From UBA2882 sp051877575 (lineage in GTDB: Bacteria; Bacillota; Clostridia; Lachnospirales; Lachnospiraceae), in assembly GCA_051877575.1 (NCBI GenBank), contig JBJEJA010000028.1, positions 62,001-126,000 on the forward strand: 64,000 nt of DNA. The letters are read 5' to 3'. This document shows, piece by piece, positions 51,801 to 61,493 of the stretch (the stretch's first letter is position 1; each line of letters begins with the position of its first letter). The notes beneath the pieces were generated by a model. That model did no database searches and was not told where the DNA came from. It was given only the letters and a program-made list of their open reading frames with translations. The translations under genes and the position numbers were made by a program.

Positions 51801-53834
51801 ATGAAAAAAGCGGATTTAGGTGTGGCATTATATGTGCTTGCCGCATTTGTCATGCTGATTGTGCCGATTCCTTCCTGGCTGCTGGATATTTTGCTTGCCT
51901 GCAATATGGCAATCGCGTTCAGTGTACTGTTTCGATGCATGTTTGCAAAAGAAGTTCTGGAAATGTCGTTTTTTCCGACTATTTTGCTGTTCACGACAAT
52001 CTTCAGAATTGCGTTGAATGTATCTTCCACCAGATTGATCTTAACGACGGGAAGTCCGGGTAATGTCGTTGAGACTTTCGGAAATTTCGTTGGCGGCGGC
52101 GACCTGATCATGGGAGCCATTGTTTTCATTATTCTGATTATTATTCAGTTTATGGTGATTAACAAAGGTTCCGAACGTGTAGCTGAAGTAACGGCACGTT
52201 TTACTTTGGATGCAATGCCCGGTAAGCAGATGGCGATCGATGCGGACCTGAATACCGGTGCCATTACCGATCAGGAAGCAAAGATCAGAAGGGAAAAAAT
52301 CCAGCAGGAATCCAGCTTTTTCGGAAGCATGGATGGTGCTGTTAAGTATGTCAAAGGAGATGCCACCGCAGGTCTGGTTATTACGGCGGTCAATATTGTC
52401 GGCGGTATTGCAATGGGAATGCTGCGAAACGGTATGGATATCGGAACTGCATTGAACCGATATGCGATACTGACCATCGGTGACGGTCTGGTCAGCCAGA
52501 TACCGTCGTTGCTGATCTCGCTTTCCACAGGTATTCTGGTAACCAAGGGCAGCAAGGACGCAGACTTCGGATCGGTGCTGATAAAACAGCTGTTTGGTGT
52601 GCCCAAGGTCCTTTATCTGGTGGGTGCGGTGCTCTGTTTCCTCGGCATTGTGACGCCGTTGAATCCGCTGATTTTCGTTACGCTGGGGGTTTGTTTTATC
52701 CTTACGGCAAGAACGATTCAGGCGGATATCGAAACCTCGGAGATCGAAAAGGAAGTGGATACCGAGGAGGCGGAAGCGGAGGAAATCCGGCAACCGGAGA
52801 ATGTTACTTCCCTGTTGCAGGTTGACCCGATTGAACTGGAATTCGGTTATGGAATCATTCCTCTTGCGGATGTGAATCAGGGCGGTGATCTGTTAGACCG
52901 TGTTGTTATGATCAGGCGGCAGATTGCATTGGAACTTGGCACGGTTGTGCCGATTATCCGACTGCGTGACAATATCCAGTTGAATCCAAACCAGTATATT
53001 ATTAAAATAAAAGGGATACAGGTTTCGGAGGGAGAAATCCTGTTTGACCACTATATGGCAATGAATCCGGGATATGTGGAAGAAGAGATTACCGGTATTC
53101 CCACCTTTGAACCATCCTTCCATCTGCCGGCCATCTGGATTACGGAGGGGCAGAGAGAACGTGCGGAAAGTCTGGGCTATACGGTGGTGGATCCGCCCAG
53201 CATCATTGCAACCCATTTGACGGAGATCATCAGACAGCATATTGCGGAACTGCTGACACGTCAGGATGTACAGAATCTGACAAACAATCTGAAGGAAACC
53301 AATCCGTCGATTGTGGAGGAACTGGTACCGAAACTGATGGGACTTGGAGAAGTACAGAAGGTTTTGCAAAATCTTTTGCAGGAAGGTATCTCTATCCGGG
53401 ATTTGCTTACAATTTTTGAGACATTGGCGGATTATGCTTCGACAACCAGAGATACGGATATTTTGACGGAATATGTGCGGCAAAGTCTGAAACGGGCTAT
53501 TTGTGCCAAGTTTTTCCCCGCCAATGAAACCACCAGTGTGGTAACGCTGGATCCGAAGGTGGAGCAGGAGATTATGGCCAGTGTCAAACAGACCGAGCAG
53601 GGGGCTTATCTGACGCTGGATCCGGAGAAAACGAAAGCAATTATCGAGAGCGTCAGAACAGAAGTGGGAAAACTGGAAAGTCTTGGAAAAAATCCCATTA
53701 TTATTACATCACCGATTGTGCGTATGTATTTTAAACGTCTTACAGAGGATTACTTTAGTGACTTAATTGTGATATCCTATAATGAAGTGGAGTCAAATGT
53801 GGAATTACAGTCAGTGGGGATGGTGACAGCATAA
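51801..53834 (+). CDS. flhA: Flagellar export protein FlhA
   Basis: This 677-residue protein has about eight membrane helices in the first 310 residues. The FHIPEP signature lies in the cytoplasmic loop (RVAEVTARFTLDAMPGKQMA, about 125-150). A large C-terminal cytoplasmic domain docks chaperone-substrate complexes. The ribosome site is AAAGGAGG. flhF starts directly after the stop. Confidence 0.97.
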   Translation: MKKADLGVALYVLAAFVMLIVPIPSWLLDILLACNMAIAFSVLFRCMFAKEVLEMSFFPTILLFTTIFRIALNVSSTRLILTTGSPGNVVETFGNFVGGGDLIMGAIVFIILIIIQFMVINKGSERVAEVTARFTLDAMPGKQMAIDADLNTGAITDQEAKIRREKIQQESSFFGSMDGAVKYVKGDATAGLVITAVNIVGGIAMGMLRNGMDIGTALNRYAILTIGDGLVSQIPSLLISLSTGILVTKGSKDADFGSVLIKQLFGVPKVLYLVGAVLCFLGIVTPLNPLIFVTLGVCFILTARTIQADIETSEIEKEVDTEEAEAEEIRQPENVTSLLQVDPIELEFGYGIIPLADVNQGGDLLDRVVMIRRQIALELGTVVPIIRLRDNIQLNPNQYIIKIKGIQVSEGEILFDHYMAMNPGYVEEEITGIPTFEPSFHLPAIWITEGQRERAESLGYTVVDPPSIIATHLTEIIRQHIAELLTRQDVQNLTNNLKETNPSIVEELVPKLMGLGEVQKVLQNLLQEGISIRDLLTIFETLADYASTTRDTDILTEYVRQSLKRAICAKFFPANETTSVVTLDPKVEQEIMASVKQTEQGAYLTLDPEKTKAIIESVRTEVGKLESLGKNPIIITSPIVRMYFKRLTEDYFSDLIVISYNEVESNVELQSVGMVTA

Positions 53835-53835
53835 T

Positions 53836-55026
53836 ATGATTATCAAGAAGTTTCAGGGAAAATCAGAAATGGAAGCAACGGAAGCAGCAAAAAAGGAACT
53901 TGGCAGCGGTGTTGTGGTAATGAACGTCAAGGAGTTAAAGAGAAAAGGCTTGTTTGCTTTTCTGAAGCCTAAGATGGTGGAGGTTACGGTTGCTTTGGAA
54001 GAGGAGCCGGATCGGACTCTGCCGCCGAAAAAAGAACCGGTAAGAACCGTTGCAAAAGAAAAAACAGTGGCAGCTCCCGTGAAAGAAGAAAAGACCGATA
54101 AGGCCTTGGAGGAAAAACTGGAGAGCCTTCAGACGCTGTTGGAAAAACAATTCCAAAAAAGTGATACGGAAAAAGAATCAGAAGAAGGAAAGTCGGCAGA
54201 GGAAGAGGATAAACAGGAGGATAGCAATGTCCGTTTCCTGAAATTGCTTTATCATACGATGCTGGAAAATGAAATCAATGAAAAATATGCCAATCAGATC
54301 ATTGATGAGCTGGATGCGGTGTTAAAGCCTAACATGCCCATTGATTTCATGCTCTCCAATGTATATCAGAAAATGATCCTGAAGTTCGGGCAGCCTGTGG
54401 GGCTGACGGCACCGGAAAAGGGACCGAAGGTAGTGTTTTTTGTGGGGCCAACAGGAGTGGGAAAGACAACTACGATTGCCAAAATTGCTTCCCGGTATTC
54501 GGTAGAGGAAAAGAAAAAAGTTGCATTGTTTACGATGGATACTTACCGGATTGCCGCTGCGGAACAGCTCCGGACTTATGCAAATATTCTGGAAGTTCCG
54601 TTCCGGGTTATTTATTCGGTAGAAGAGATGTGTCAGGGTATTGAAGAATTTCGGAACTATGATTACATATTTATGGATACTGCCGGGCACTCGCACCAAA
54701 ATGCAAAGCAGCGTGAGGCCATGAATGAATTTATTCAGGCTGTAGATGAAAAAATCGAAAAAGAGGTTTATCTGGTAGTCAGTGCGACTACAAAATATAA
54801 GGATCTTGTCAGCATTGCGGACACCTATTCGGAAATGACGGAGTACAAGTTAATCTTTACCAAGCTGGATGAGACGACCAGTCTCGGAAATCTGCTGAAT
54901 CTGAAATTACATACGGGCGCACAAATGTCTTATGTCACATGCGGGCAGAATGTGCCGGATGATATGGAGGATTTCAATCCGCAGAAAACGGTTAAGATGC
55001 TTTTGGGTGGAAACAGGATGCCTTAA
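53836..55026 (+). CDS. flhF: SRP-type GTPase FlhF
   Basis: This 396-residue protein has an N-terminal basic B domain (about 1-55), an acidic/basic disordered linker (about 60-130) and an NG GTPase domain. G1 is GPTGVGKTT (204-212), followed by MDTYRIAAAEQLRTYA and DTAGHSHQN. FlhF sets the number and position of flagella. FlhG follows 12 bases later and carries its activating helix. Confidence 0.95.
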   Translation: MIIKKFQGKSEMEATEAAKKELGSGVVVMNVKELKRKGLFAFLKPKMVEVTVALEEEPDRTLPPKKEPVRTVAKEKTVAAPVKEEKTDKALEEKLESLQTLLEKQFQKSDTEKESEEGKSAEEEDKQEDSNVRFLKLLYHTMLENEINEKYANQIIDELDAVLKPNMPIDFMLSNVYQKMILKFGQPVGLTAPEKGPKVVFFVGPTGVGKTTTIAKIASRYSVEEKKKVALFTMDTYRIAAAEQLRTYANILEVPFRVIYSVEEMCQGIEEFRNYDYIFMDTAGHSHQNAKQREAMNEFIQAVDEKIEKEVYLVVSATTKYKDLVSIADTYSEMTEYKLIFTKLDETTSLGNLLNLKLHTGAQMSYVTCGQNVPDDMEDFNPQKTVKMLLGGNRMP

Positions 55027-55038
55027 AGGAGGTACGGA

Positions 55039-55929
55039 ATGGATCAGGCGGAAAGTCTTAGAAATATCATAAAAATGAACAGTCAGCCCCAGCGGCCGCT
55101 TGCACGTGTCATTACTGTTACCAGCGGTAAAGGCGGTGTGGGAAAATCCAATACTGCGATCAATCTGGCGATCCAGTTCCGCCAGATGGGACAGCGGGTA
55201 ATCATATTGGATGCGGATTTCGGGCTTGCCAATATTGAGATTATGTTCGGCGCCGTGCCAAAACATAATTTATGCGATTTGATTTATCAGGGTAAAAATA
55301 TCAAGGAGATCATTACCTGGGGACCGGGGGAAGTGGGATTTATATCCGGAGGTTCCGGGATTGCCGGACTTTCCAATCTGAGCAGGGATTACTTGGTTTA
55401 TATCATACAAAACCTGGCGGAGCTGGATGCGATTGCGGATATTGTGATCGTGGATACGGGAGCCGGAATTTCCGATGCGGTGTTGGAATTTCTGGTGGCA
55501 AGCGGTGAAATATTATTGGTAACCACGCCGGAGCCGACTTCGATTACGGATTCCTATTCTCTGTTGAAAGCACTGAACAGGCATCCCAGATTTTCCAGGG
55601 AAATGTCCCAGATCAAAGTGATTGCCAACAAGGTGGAGAGCGATGACGAGGGAAAAGCCCTGTTTACCAAGTTGAATGCCGTGGTAGCAAGATATCTGAA
55701 ATTGCCGATTGCCTACCTAGGAGCGGTTCCCCAGGATCAGAATCTGGCGAAGGCGGTCATGCAACAGATGCCGGTCTCTTTGGCGAACCCTAATGCAAAA
55801 TCTGCCAGGGCATATCAGCGGATTGCAGGGGTACTGATGTACGGAGAACACGGAGAGGCAGTGCAAAAAAGAGGAATGGCGGCCTTTTTTTCGCATATCA
55901 TCACTACAAAGAACCCATTCCGTCAATAA
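55039..55929 (+). CDS. flhG: MinD-like ATPase FlhG (FleN/YlxH)
   Basis: This 296-residue protein begins with DQAESLR (2-8), the DQAxxLR helix that stimulates FlhF GTPase. The deviant Walker A GKGGVGKS (30-37), the DADFGLANIEIMFG segment and the VDTGAGISDAVLEF segment define a MinD/ParA ATPase. A C-terminal amphipathic stretch could bind membrane. It limits flagellar number. Confidence 0.95.
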   Translation: MDQAESLRNIIKMNSQPQRPLARVITVTSGKGGVGKSNTAINLAIQFRQMGQRVIILDADFGLANIEIMFGAVPKHNLCDLIYQGKNIKEIITWGPGEVGFISGGSGIAGLSNLSRDYLVYIIQNLAELDAIADIVIVDTGAGISDAVLEFLVASGEILLVTTPEPTSITDSYSLLKALNRHPRFSREMSQIKVIANKVESDDEGKALFTKLNAVVARYLKLPIAYLGAVPQDQNLAKAVMQQMPVSLANPNAKSARAYQRIAGVLMYGEHGEAVQKRGMAAFFSHIITTKNPFRQ

Positions 55930-55964
55930 GCAGCACAATATGAACAGACTATAGGAGAGAAAAC

Positions 55965-56675
55965 ATGTTGACAGAATTCATTAGACCCGGAGACAAAATT
56001 GAAATTCAGGCTGTTGAACAGGCAATTTTGGGATCCGCTTCTAACAAAAAGGCGTATACATCAAAAATCTATGACATTCTGGACGATGAGCAACTGGAAA
56101 TTTTGATGCCCATGGATGGCACCAAACTGATCCTCTTGCCGGTGGACGGAGAATATCGGTTTTGTTTTTATACAAACAAGGGGCTGTATCAATGTTTTAT
56201 CAGAATTACAGACCGTTATAAGAGCAATAATGTGTATTTGCTTTTATGCGAGGTGACTTCACCTATCGGGAAGTATCAGAGAAGAGAGTATTATCGTTAT
56301 GCCTGTACGCTTCCCGTAAAGACAAGAGATTTGATGGAAGAGGAACAAAAGGCGGTGGAAGAGAATAAATTCCGCATGCAGGTCGGGCTTCCGATGGCAA
56401 AGGGACAAATCGTGGATATCAGCGGCGGCGGGATCCGGTTTGTAACACCGGTCAGCTATGAGGTGGGAAGTCTGATAGCCATCTGTTTTTCCCTGAACAT
56501 TCACGGCAGGGAGATTCCCTATGAACTGGTGGGGGAAATCTTAAGCAACAGAGAGAATGAGGTACGCAGGGGAGAGTTTGAGCACAGGGTTATGTTTAAG
56601 GCCATTGACAATAAGAAAAGAGAAGAGATTATCAGATATATATTTGAAGAAGAGCGGAAAAGCCGACGTCGATAA
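55965..56675 (+). CDS. PilZ-domain c-di-GMP receptor (YcgR/YpfA-like flagellar brake)
   Basis: This 236-residue protein has an N-terminal YcgR-N-like beta domain (about 1-100). The PilZ domain has the c-di-GMP-binding RxxxR at R107-R111 and DxSxxG at D151-G156. YcgR-like proteins bind the rotor or stator when c-di-GMP is high and slow rotation. A gene of this type between flhG and cheB is common in Clostridia. It links the flagellar operon to the same signal read by the MshEN domain of PilB. Confidence 0.9.
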   Translation: MLTEFIRPGDKIEIQAVEQAILGSASNKKAYTSKIYDILDDEQLEILMPMDGTKLILLPVDGEYRFCFYTNKGLYQCFIRITDRYKSNNVYLLLCEVTSPIGKYQRREYYRYACTLPVKTRDLMEEEQKAVEENKFRMQVGLPMAKGQIVDISGGGIRFVTPVSYEVGSLIAICFSLNIHGREIPYELVGEILSNRENEVRRGEFEHRVMFKAIDNKKREEIIRYIFEEERKSRRR

Positions 56676-56713
56676 AGGGAATGGAGAGAGGTGCCGCAAG
56701 GCTGTGGTAAAAT

Positions 56714-57823
56714 ATGAGCAAAAAAATATTGGTTGTAGATGATTCTGCACTCATGAGAAGAATTCTGTGTGATATAATAAATGCAGATGTAAGGTTTCAA
56801 GTGGCAGATACAGCTGCAAACGGGCTGGAAGCATTGAACCTGCTTCAGACAAATACATACGATTTGATCGTACTGGATCTGATGATGCCGGGAATGGACG
56901 GAATTTCTTTTTTAAAAGAAATGAACCGGCTTGGAAATTCCACGAAGGTTGTTGTCAGCAGTACATTGGCGAACGAGGGTGCGGATATTACCGTTGATGC
57001 GCTTTCACTGGGAGCGGTTGATTTCGTTAAAAAACCGGATGGAATTCTGGATGCCAGAGGAGAGAAATTCAGCAATCTTCTGATCCGGATCCTGACGGAA
57101 GTGGCATTTGCAAGCGAACGAAAAAAAGGAAAGACCGAAAGCGAAAAACAAAAAAGTGAGAGACAGAAAAGTGAAAGGCAGAAACCGGTTTTCGGGAAAT
57201 TTTCCGTAAAAGGGCTGAAGGGCAATAAGGGGAAGAACAAGATTGTTGCCATTGCCAGTTCAACGGGTGGTCCGAAAGCACTGCAGGAGGTATTGCCCCG
57301 TCTGCCGGAAGATCTGGATGCACCGGTGCTGGTAGTGCAGCATATGCCGGCAGGATTTACGGCAACTCTGGCAGAACGTCTGGACAGCATCTGTCCCCTT
57401 CGCGTACAGGAGGCAAAGGATGGAATGCCGGTTCAAAAAGGCAATATTTATATTGCCCGAGGCGGTATTCATATGACGGTTGTGCGCTCGGGCGGTTGTG
57501 AGAGAATTGCTTTTCTGGATGATCCGCCAAGAGAAGGTGTCAAGCCTTGTGCAAATTATATGTATGAATCCCTGAAAGATTGCGATTATGAGCGGGTTGT
57601 TTGTGCGGTGCTGACCGGAATGGGAGCTGACGGAACAGAGGGAATTGCCAATTTGAAAAAGCATAAGGAACTGTATGTGATTGCACAAAATCAGGAAAGC
57701 TGTGCCGTTTACGGTATGCCCAGAAGTGCGGTTGCAGCAGGTCTTGCAGATGAAGTTGTACCACTGAATCAGGTGGCTGAAGCAATAATAAAGAACGTGG
57801 GGGTAAGAAAAGATGGATGTTAG
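56714..57823 (+). CDS. cheB: Chemotaxis methylesterase CheB
   Basis: This 369-residue protein has a receiver domain (1-120; acidic pair D9-D10, phospho-acceptor D55) and a methylesterase domain (about 175-365) with the catalytic triad S183 (ASSTGGP), H210 (VQHMPAGFT) and D306 (MGADG). The linker has a small tandem repeat of SERQK-type units. It demethylates or deamidates chemoreceptors. It overlaps cheA by 11 bases. Confidence 0.95.
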   Translation: MSKKILVVDDSALMRRILCDIINADVRFQVADTAANGLEALNLLQTNTYDLIVLDLMMPGMDGISFLKEMNRLGNSTKVVVSSTLANEGADITVDALSLGAVDFVKKPDGILDARGEKFSNLLIRILTEVAFASERKKGKTESEKQKSERQKSERQKPVFGKFSVKGLKGNKGKNKIVAIASSTGGPKALQEVLPRLPEDLDAPVLVVQHMPAGFTATLAERLDSICPLRVQEAKDGMPVQKGNIYIARGGIHMTVVRSGGCERIAFLDDPPREGVKPCANYMYESLKDCDYERVVCAVLTGMGADGTEGIANLKKHKELYVIAQNQESCAVYGMPRSAVAAGLADEVVPLNQVAEAIIKNVGVRKDGC

Positions 57824-59891
57824 TCAATATCTGGAGATTTTTCTTGATGAAACAAAAGAGCATTTGCAGAGTCTGAGCGATCAGCTCATGAATCTGGAGC
57901 AGGATCCGGAAAACATGGATACCATTAATGAGATTTTCCGTGCCGCACATACCCTGAAAGGTATGGCGGGAACCATGGGATATAAGAGAATGCAGACTCT
58001 GACCCATGATATGGAAAATGTATTTTCCGAGGTGCGTAACGGAACGATCAAGGCAGACGGAAATATGATTGATGTGCTGTTTCAATGTCTGGACGCATTG
58101 GAGGAATATACGGAGAATATTCAAAATACTTCCGATGAAGGAACCAACGATAATGATCATCTGATCAAGGCGTTAAATGATATCCTGAATGCCAAAGGCG
58201 GCGCACCTGCAGCCGCTCCGGCCAAGAAGGAAGAAAAGAAAGAGGAACCTGCAACGGTTCCTGCGGCGGTTGACAGTGCAAAGGAAAAATGGAGAGAGAT
58301 TTCGCTGGGCGATACAGAGAAAACCGTCATGGCAGAAGCTGTTAAAATGGGTAAAAAGGTCATGGGGATTACCGTATATGTTCAGGAAAGCTGTATTTTA
58401 AAAGCGGCAAGAGCGTTTTTGGTATATAAGGCCTTGGAGGAATTGGGTGAGACCATTGTCTCCGTACCCAGCGCACAGGATATCGAAGACGAGAAGTTTG
58501 ACTTTGATTTCAGCGTGATCTTTATTACGGACGCGGATTGCGACAAGGTAAGAGCCGCAATCATGAATGTTTCCGAAATTGACAGTTGCTGCGTTTCGAT
58601 GATGGAAGTGGAAGCGCCGAAGGAAACGGAGAAGAAAGAGGTTGTAAAAGCAGAAGAGAAAGAACAGCCTGCGGTAGCGGCCGGGGCATCTGCTGCACCC
58701 GCCAAGGGAGATAAGAATAAAAATGCCAAACCGATCGTTAACAGGACGGTGCGTGTGGATATCGAGAAACTGGATGTATTGATGAATTTGGTCAGCGAGC
58801 TGATCATTGCGAAGAACTCTCTGGTATCGGCTGCGGCTACGGAAGGCATTACCGCAAACAGTTCGGTAAATGAACCTATTGAATATCTGGAAAGTGTGAC
58901 AACCAATCTTCATGAATCCGTTATGAAGGTCAGAATGGTGCCCATAGAATCCGTTGTACAGAAGTTCCCTAAAATGATCAGGGATCTTTCTAAAAAACTG
59001 GATAAAAAGATGCAGTTGTTTATGAGTGGTGAAGAGACGGAGCTGGATCGTACCGTAGTAGATGAGATCGGCGATCCGTTAATGCATTTGCTGCGTAACT
59101 CTGCAGATCACGGTCTTGAGTCGGCTGAGGTTCGTCTGCAGAGAGGAAAACCGGAAGTCGGTTCCATTTACCTGGATGCATATCAGGATGGAAATAATGT
59201 TGTCATTGAAGTAAGAGATGATGGTAACGGTATTGATGTGGAGGCTGTAAAGGCGAAGGCGATCGAAAGGGGTACAATTACACCGGAGCAGGCTGAAAAC
59301 ATGAATGATAAAGATGTAATCGGCTTGCTGTTTCTGCCGAGTTTTTCGACGGCAAAAACCGTATCGGATGTTTCCGGCCGCGGCGTTGGGCTTGATGTTG
59401 TAAAATCCAAGATTGAGTCCTTGAGCGGTGATGTGGAAGTGAAGACCAAACTGGGAGAAGGCAGTACCTTTATTATTCGCCTGCCCCTGACGCTTGCCAT
59501 TATCCAGGCACTGATGGTTGAAGTCGGCGGAGAAAAATATGCAATTTCTCTCGGATCCATTCAGACCATTGAGGATATTGCGCCCGGTGAGATCAAGTTT
59601 GTACAGAACAAAGAAGTGATCAATCTGCGTGGGGATGTTATTCCTTTGATCAGATTGAATGAGGTATTGGACAATGAGTCCACCAAAGGACCTGATGATA
59701 ATCTGATTGTAGCAATCGTAAAAAAAGGAGACAAACTGGCGGGTCTTGTTGTTGATGAATTGATGGGACAGCAGGAAATCGTTATTAAGTCTCTCGGAAA
59801 ATATATCAATAAGAGCAAAGTTATCAGCGGTGCGACCATTTTGGGTGATGGCGAGATCGCATTGATCATTGATGCAAATGCATTGCTTTAA
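57813..59891 (+). CDS. cheA: Chemotaxis histidine kinase CheA
   Basis: This 692-residue protein contains an Hpt/P1 domain with phospho-acceptor H46 (FRAAHTLKGMAGTMG) and a CheY/CheB-docking P2 region (about 165-265). Ala/Pro/Lys-Glu linkers flank P2. The dimerisation helices are about 315-380. The ATPase domain has the N-box DEIGDPLMHLLRNSADHG and G-boxes (DDGNGID, GRGVGLD). The C-terminal CheW-like domain spans about 560-690. It phosphorylates CheY and CheB. Confidence 0.97.
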   Translation: MDVSQYLEIFLDETKEHLQSLSDQLMNLEQDPENMDTINEIFRAAHTLKGMAGTMGYKRMQTLTHDMENVFSEVRNGTIKADGNMIDVLFQCLDALEEYTENIQNTSDEGTNDNDHLIKALNDILNAKGGAPAAAPAKKEEKKEEPATVPAAVDSAKEKWREISLGDTEKTVMAEAVKMGKKVMGITVYVQESCILKAARAFLVYKALEELGETIVSVPSAQDIEDEKFDFDFSVIFITDADCDKVRAAIMNVSEIDSCCVSMMEVEAPKETEKKEVVKAEEKEQPAVAAGASAAPAKGDKNKNAKPIVNRTVRVDIEKLDVLMNLVSELIIAKNSLVSAAATEGITANSSVNEPIEYLESVTTNLHESVMKVRMVPIESVVQKFPKMIRDLSKKLDKKMQLFMSGEETELDRTVVDEIGDPLMHLLRNSADHGLESAEVRLQRGKPEVGSIYLDAYQDGNNVVIEVRDDGNGIDVEAVKAKAIERGTITPEQAENMNDKDVIGLLFLPSFSTAKTVSDVSGRGVGLDVVKSKIESLSGDVEVKTKLGEGSTFIIRLPLTLAIIQALMVEVGGEKYAISLGSIQTIEDIAPGEIKFVQNKEVINLRGDVIPLIRLNEVLDNESTKGPDDNLIVAIVKKGDKLAGLVVDELMGQQEIVIKSLGKYINKSKVISGATILGDGEIALIIDANALL

Positions 59892-59905
59892 AGGGGGGCA
59901 TCACA

Positions 59906-60373
59906 ATGGATGAATTAAAAGAAGTAAACGGACAGGAATGGATACAGTATATCGTTGTAAAGTTTGGTGATGAGCAATACGGAATCGATATTAAATACAT
60001 AGATAATATTGTACGTATGCAGAGAATTACCAGAGTGCCGAAAGTGCAGAGCTATATTAAAGGCGTGATCAACCTCCGCGGAGAGGTTATCCCCGTTGTC
60101 AGCATCCGCCTGAAAATGGGTTTGGAAGAAGATGTGATTACCAAAACCACCAGAATCATCATTATCAAACTCGATAACGAAGAAGTAATCGGTATGCTGG
60201 TAGATGAAGTAAAAGAAGTAGTGACTCTGGACGCATCCCAGATTGAGAAGGTTTCCTATGATTCGAAGGAGGATAAGGTCAATTATCTGTCCGGCGTGGG
60301 AAAGGATAAGGGAGAATTAATTTCCCTTCTGGATATGAATCTGGTATTTGCGGAGAAGGAAAAGGCAAATTAA
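59906..60373 (+). CDS. cheW: Chemotaxis coupling protein CheW
   Basis: This 155-residue CheW domain has FGDEQYGIDIKYIDNIVRM, YIKGVINLRGEVIPVVSIR and GMLVDEVKEVVTL segments. It couples receptors to CheA. It has AAGGGGGG upstream and lies 14 bases after cheA. Confidence 0.96.
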   Translation: MDELKEVNGQEWIQYIVVKFGDEQYGIDIKYIDNIVRMQRITRVPKVQSYIKGVINLRGEVIPVVSIRLKMGLEEDVITKTTRIIIIKLDNEEVIGMLVDEVKEVVTLDASQIEKVSYDSKEDKVNYLSGVGKDKGELISLLDMNLVFAEKEKAN

Positions 60374-60393
60374 TCGCCGGAATAGGAAAAAAT

Positions 60394-61005
60394 ATGCAGA
60401 ATTTTAATTTAAATGATTCCCAGCAGTATTTTGATGTGCTGAAAGAGATCGGCAATATCGGAGCGGGAAATGCGACCACGGCATTGGCGCAGATGCTGCA
60501 GTGTAAAGTGGATATGAAAGTTCCTCAGGTAAGACTGCTGGACTTTCAGGAAGTCGGCTCTGCCATGGGCGGAGAAGAACAGATCATGGCAGGGGTGTAT
60601 CTGCTGGTAGAAGGAGATATTACCGGCAGTATGATGTTCCTTTTGGAAGAACGTGCTGCACATTGTCTTGTTGCAAAACTGATGCAGATGCCCGCCAATC
60701 CCGACGGAGAGTTTACGGAGATTGAATTATCGGCACTGAAAGAAATCGGTAATATTATTGTGGCGTCTTATCTGAATTCGTTATCCATGTTGACGAATAT
60801 GAAAATTATGCCGTCGGTTCCCGATCTGAGTATTGATATGGCAGGAGCAATCCTGAGTGTACCGGCCATCGAATTCGGAGAAATCGGGGATAAGATATTA
60901 TTGATTCAGACACAGTTTACGGATGATGTAGAGTTAGACGGTTATTTTATTTTGGTTCCTGATCTGGAATCCTATGATAAAATATTGACCGCTATAGGCA
61001 TGTAG
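60394..61005 (+). CDS. cheC: CheY-P phosphatase CheC
   Basis: This 203-residue protein has two phosphatase motifs: LKEIGNIGAGNATTALAQML (about 12-31) and LSALKEIGNIIVASYLNSLS (about 110-129), each with the Glu and Asn used for dephosphorylation. CheC works with CheD in adaptation, as in Bacillus and Thermotoga. cheD follows after 2 bases. Confidence 0.94.
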   Translation: MQNFNLNDSQQYFDVLKEIGNIGAGNATTALAQMLQCKVDMKVPQVRLLDFQEVGSAMGGEEQIMAGVYLLVEGDITGSMMFLLEERAAHCLVAKLMQMPANPDGEFTEIELSALKEIGNIIVASYLNSLSMLTNMKIMPSVPDLSIDMAGAILSVPAIEFGEIGDKILLIQTQFTDDVELDGYFILVPDLESYDKILTAIGM

Positions 61006-61007
61006 TT

Positions 61008-61493
61008 ATGAGTGAAATTGTAAAAGTAGGAATGGCAGATTTGAAAATCTGTAAAAGTCCCGACGGCGTAACAACGTTGGGACTCGGATCGTGTGTGGGG
61101 ATTGCGTTGAGAGATCCGGGAACCGGTATCGGGGGGCTGGCACATATTATGTTGCCGGACAGTACTGCAATCAAAGATAACAGCAATATACCCAAATTTG
61201 CAGATACGGGAATTGAAGAACTGGTAAGACAGGTGGTGGCAGCAGGGGCTGTAAGGAGCAGGCTGGTGGCCAAAATTGCGGGTGGAGCCCAGATGTTCGC
61301 CTTTCAGAACAAGTCCAGTATGGTCCGGGTAGGGGATCGTAATGTTGAGGCTGTCAAAGCAAAGCTGCTGGAACTGCGAATACCGATTCTGGCAAGTGAT
61401 ACCGGAGAAAATTACGGTCGTACGGTTGTGTTTTATCCGGAGACGGGAGATTTTATCATCAGGGCAGTAGGAAAACCGGAGAAGGTGATTTAA
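61008..61493 (+). CDS. cheD: Chemoreceptor glutamine deamidase CheD
   Basis: This 161-residue enzyme has catalytic C29 in TLGLGSCVGIALRD and H46 in LAHIMLPDS, and a conserved KIAGGAQMF segment. It deamidates receptor glutamines and binds CheC. Its stop overlaps the next ATG (TAATG). Confidence 0.95.
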   Translation: MSEIVKVGMADLKICKSPDGVTTLGLGSCVGIALRDPGTGIGGLAHIMLPDSTAIKDNSNIPKFADTGIEELVRQVVAAGAVRSRLVAKIAGGAQMFAFQNKSSMVRVGDRNVEAVKAKLLELRIPILASDTGENYGRTVVFYPETGDFIIRAVGKPEKVI

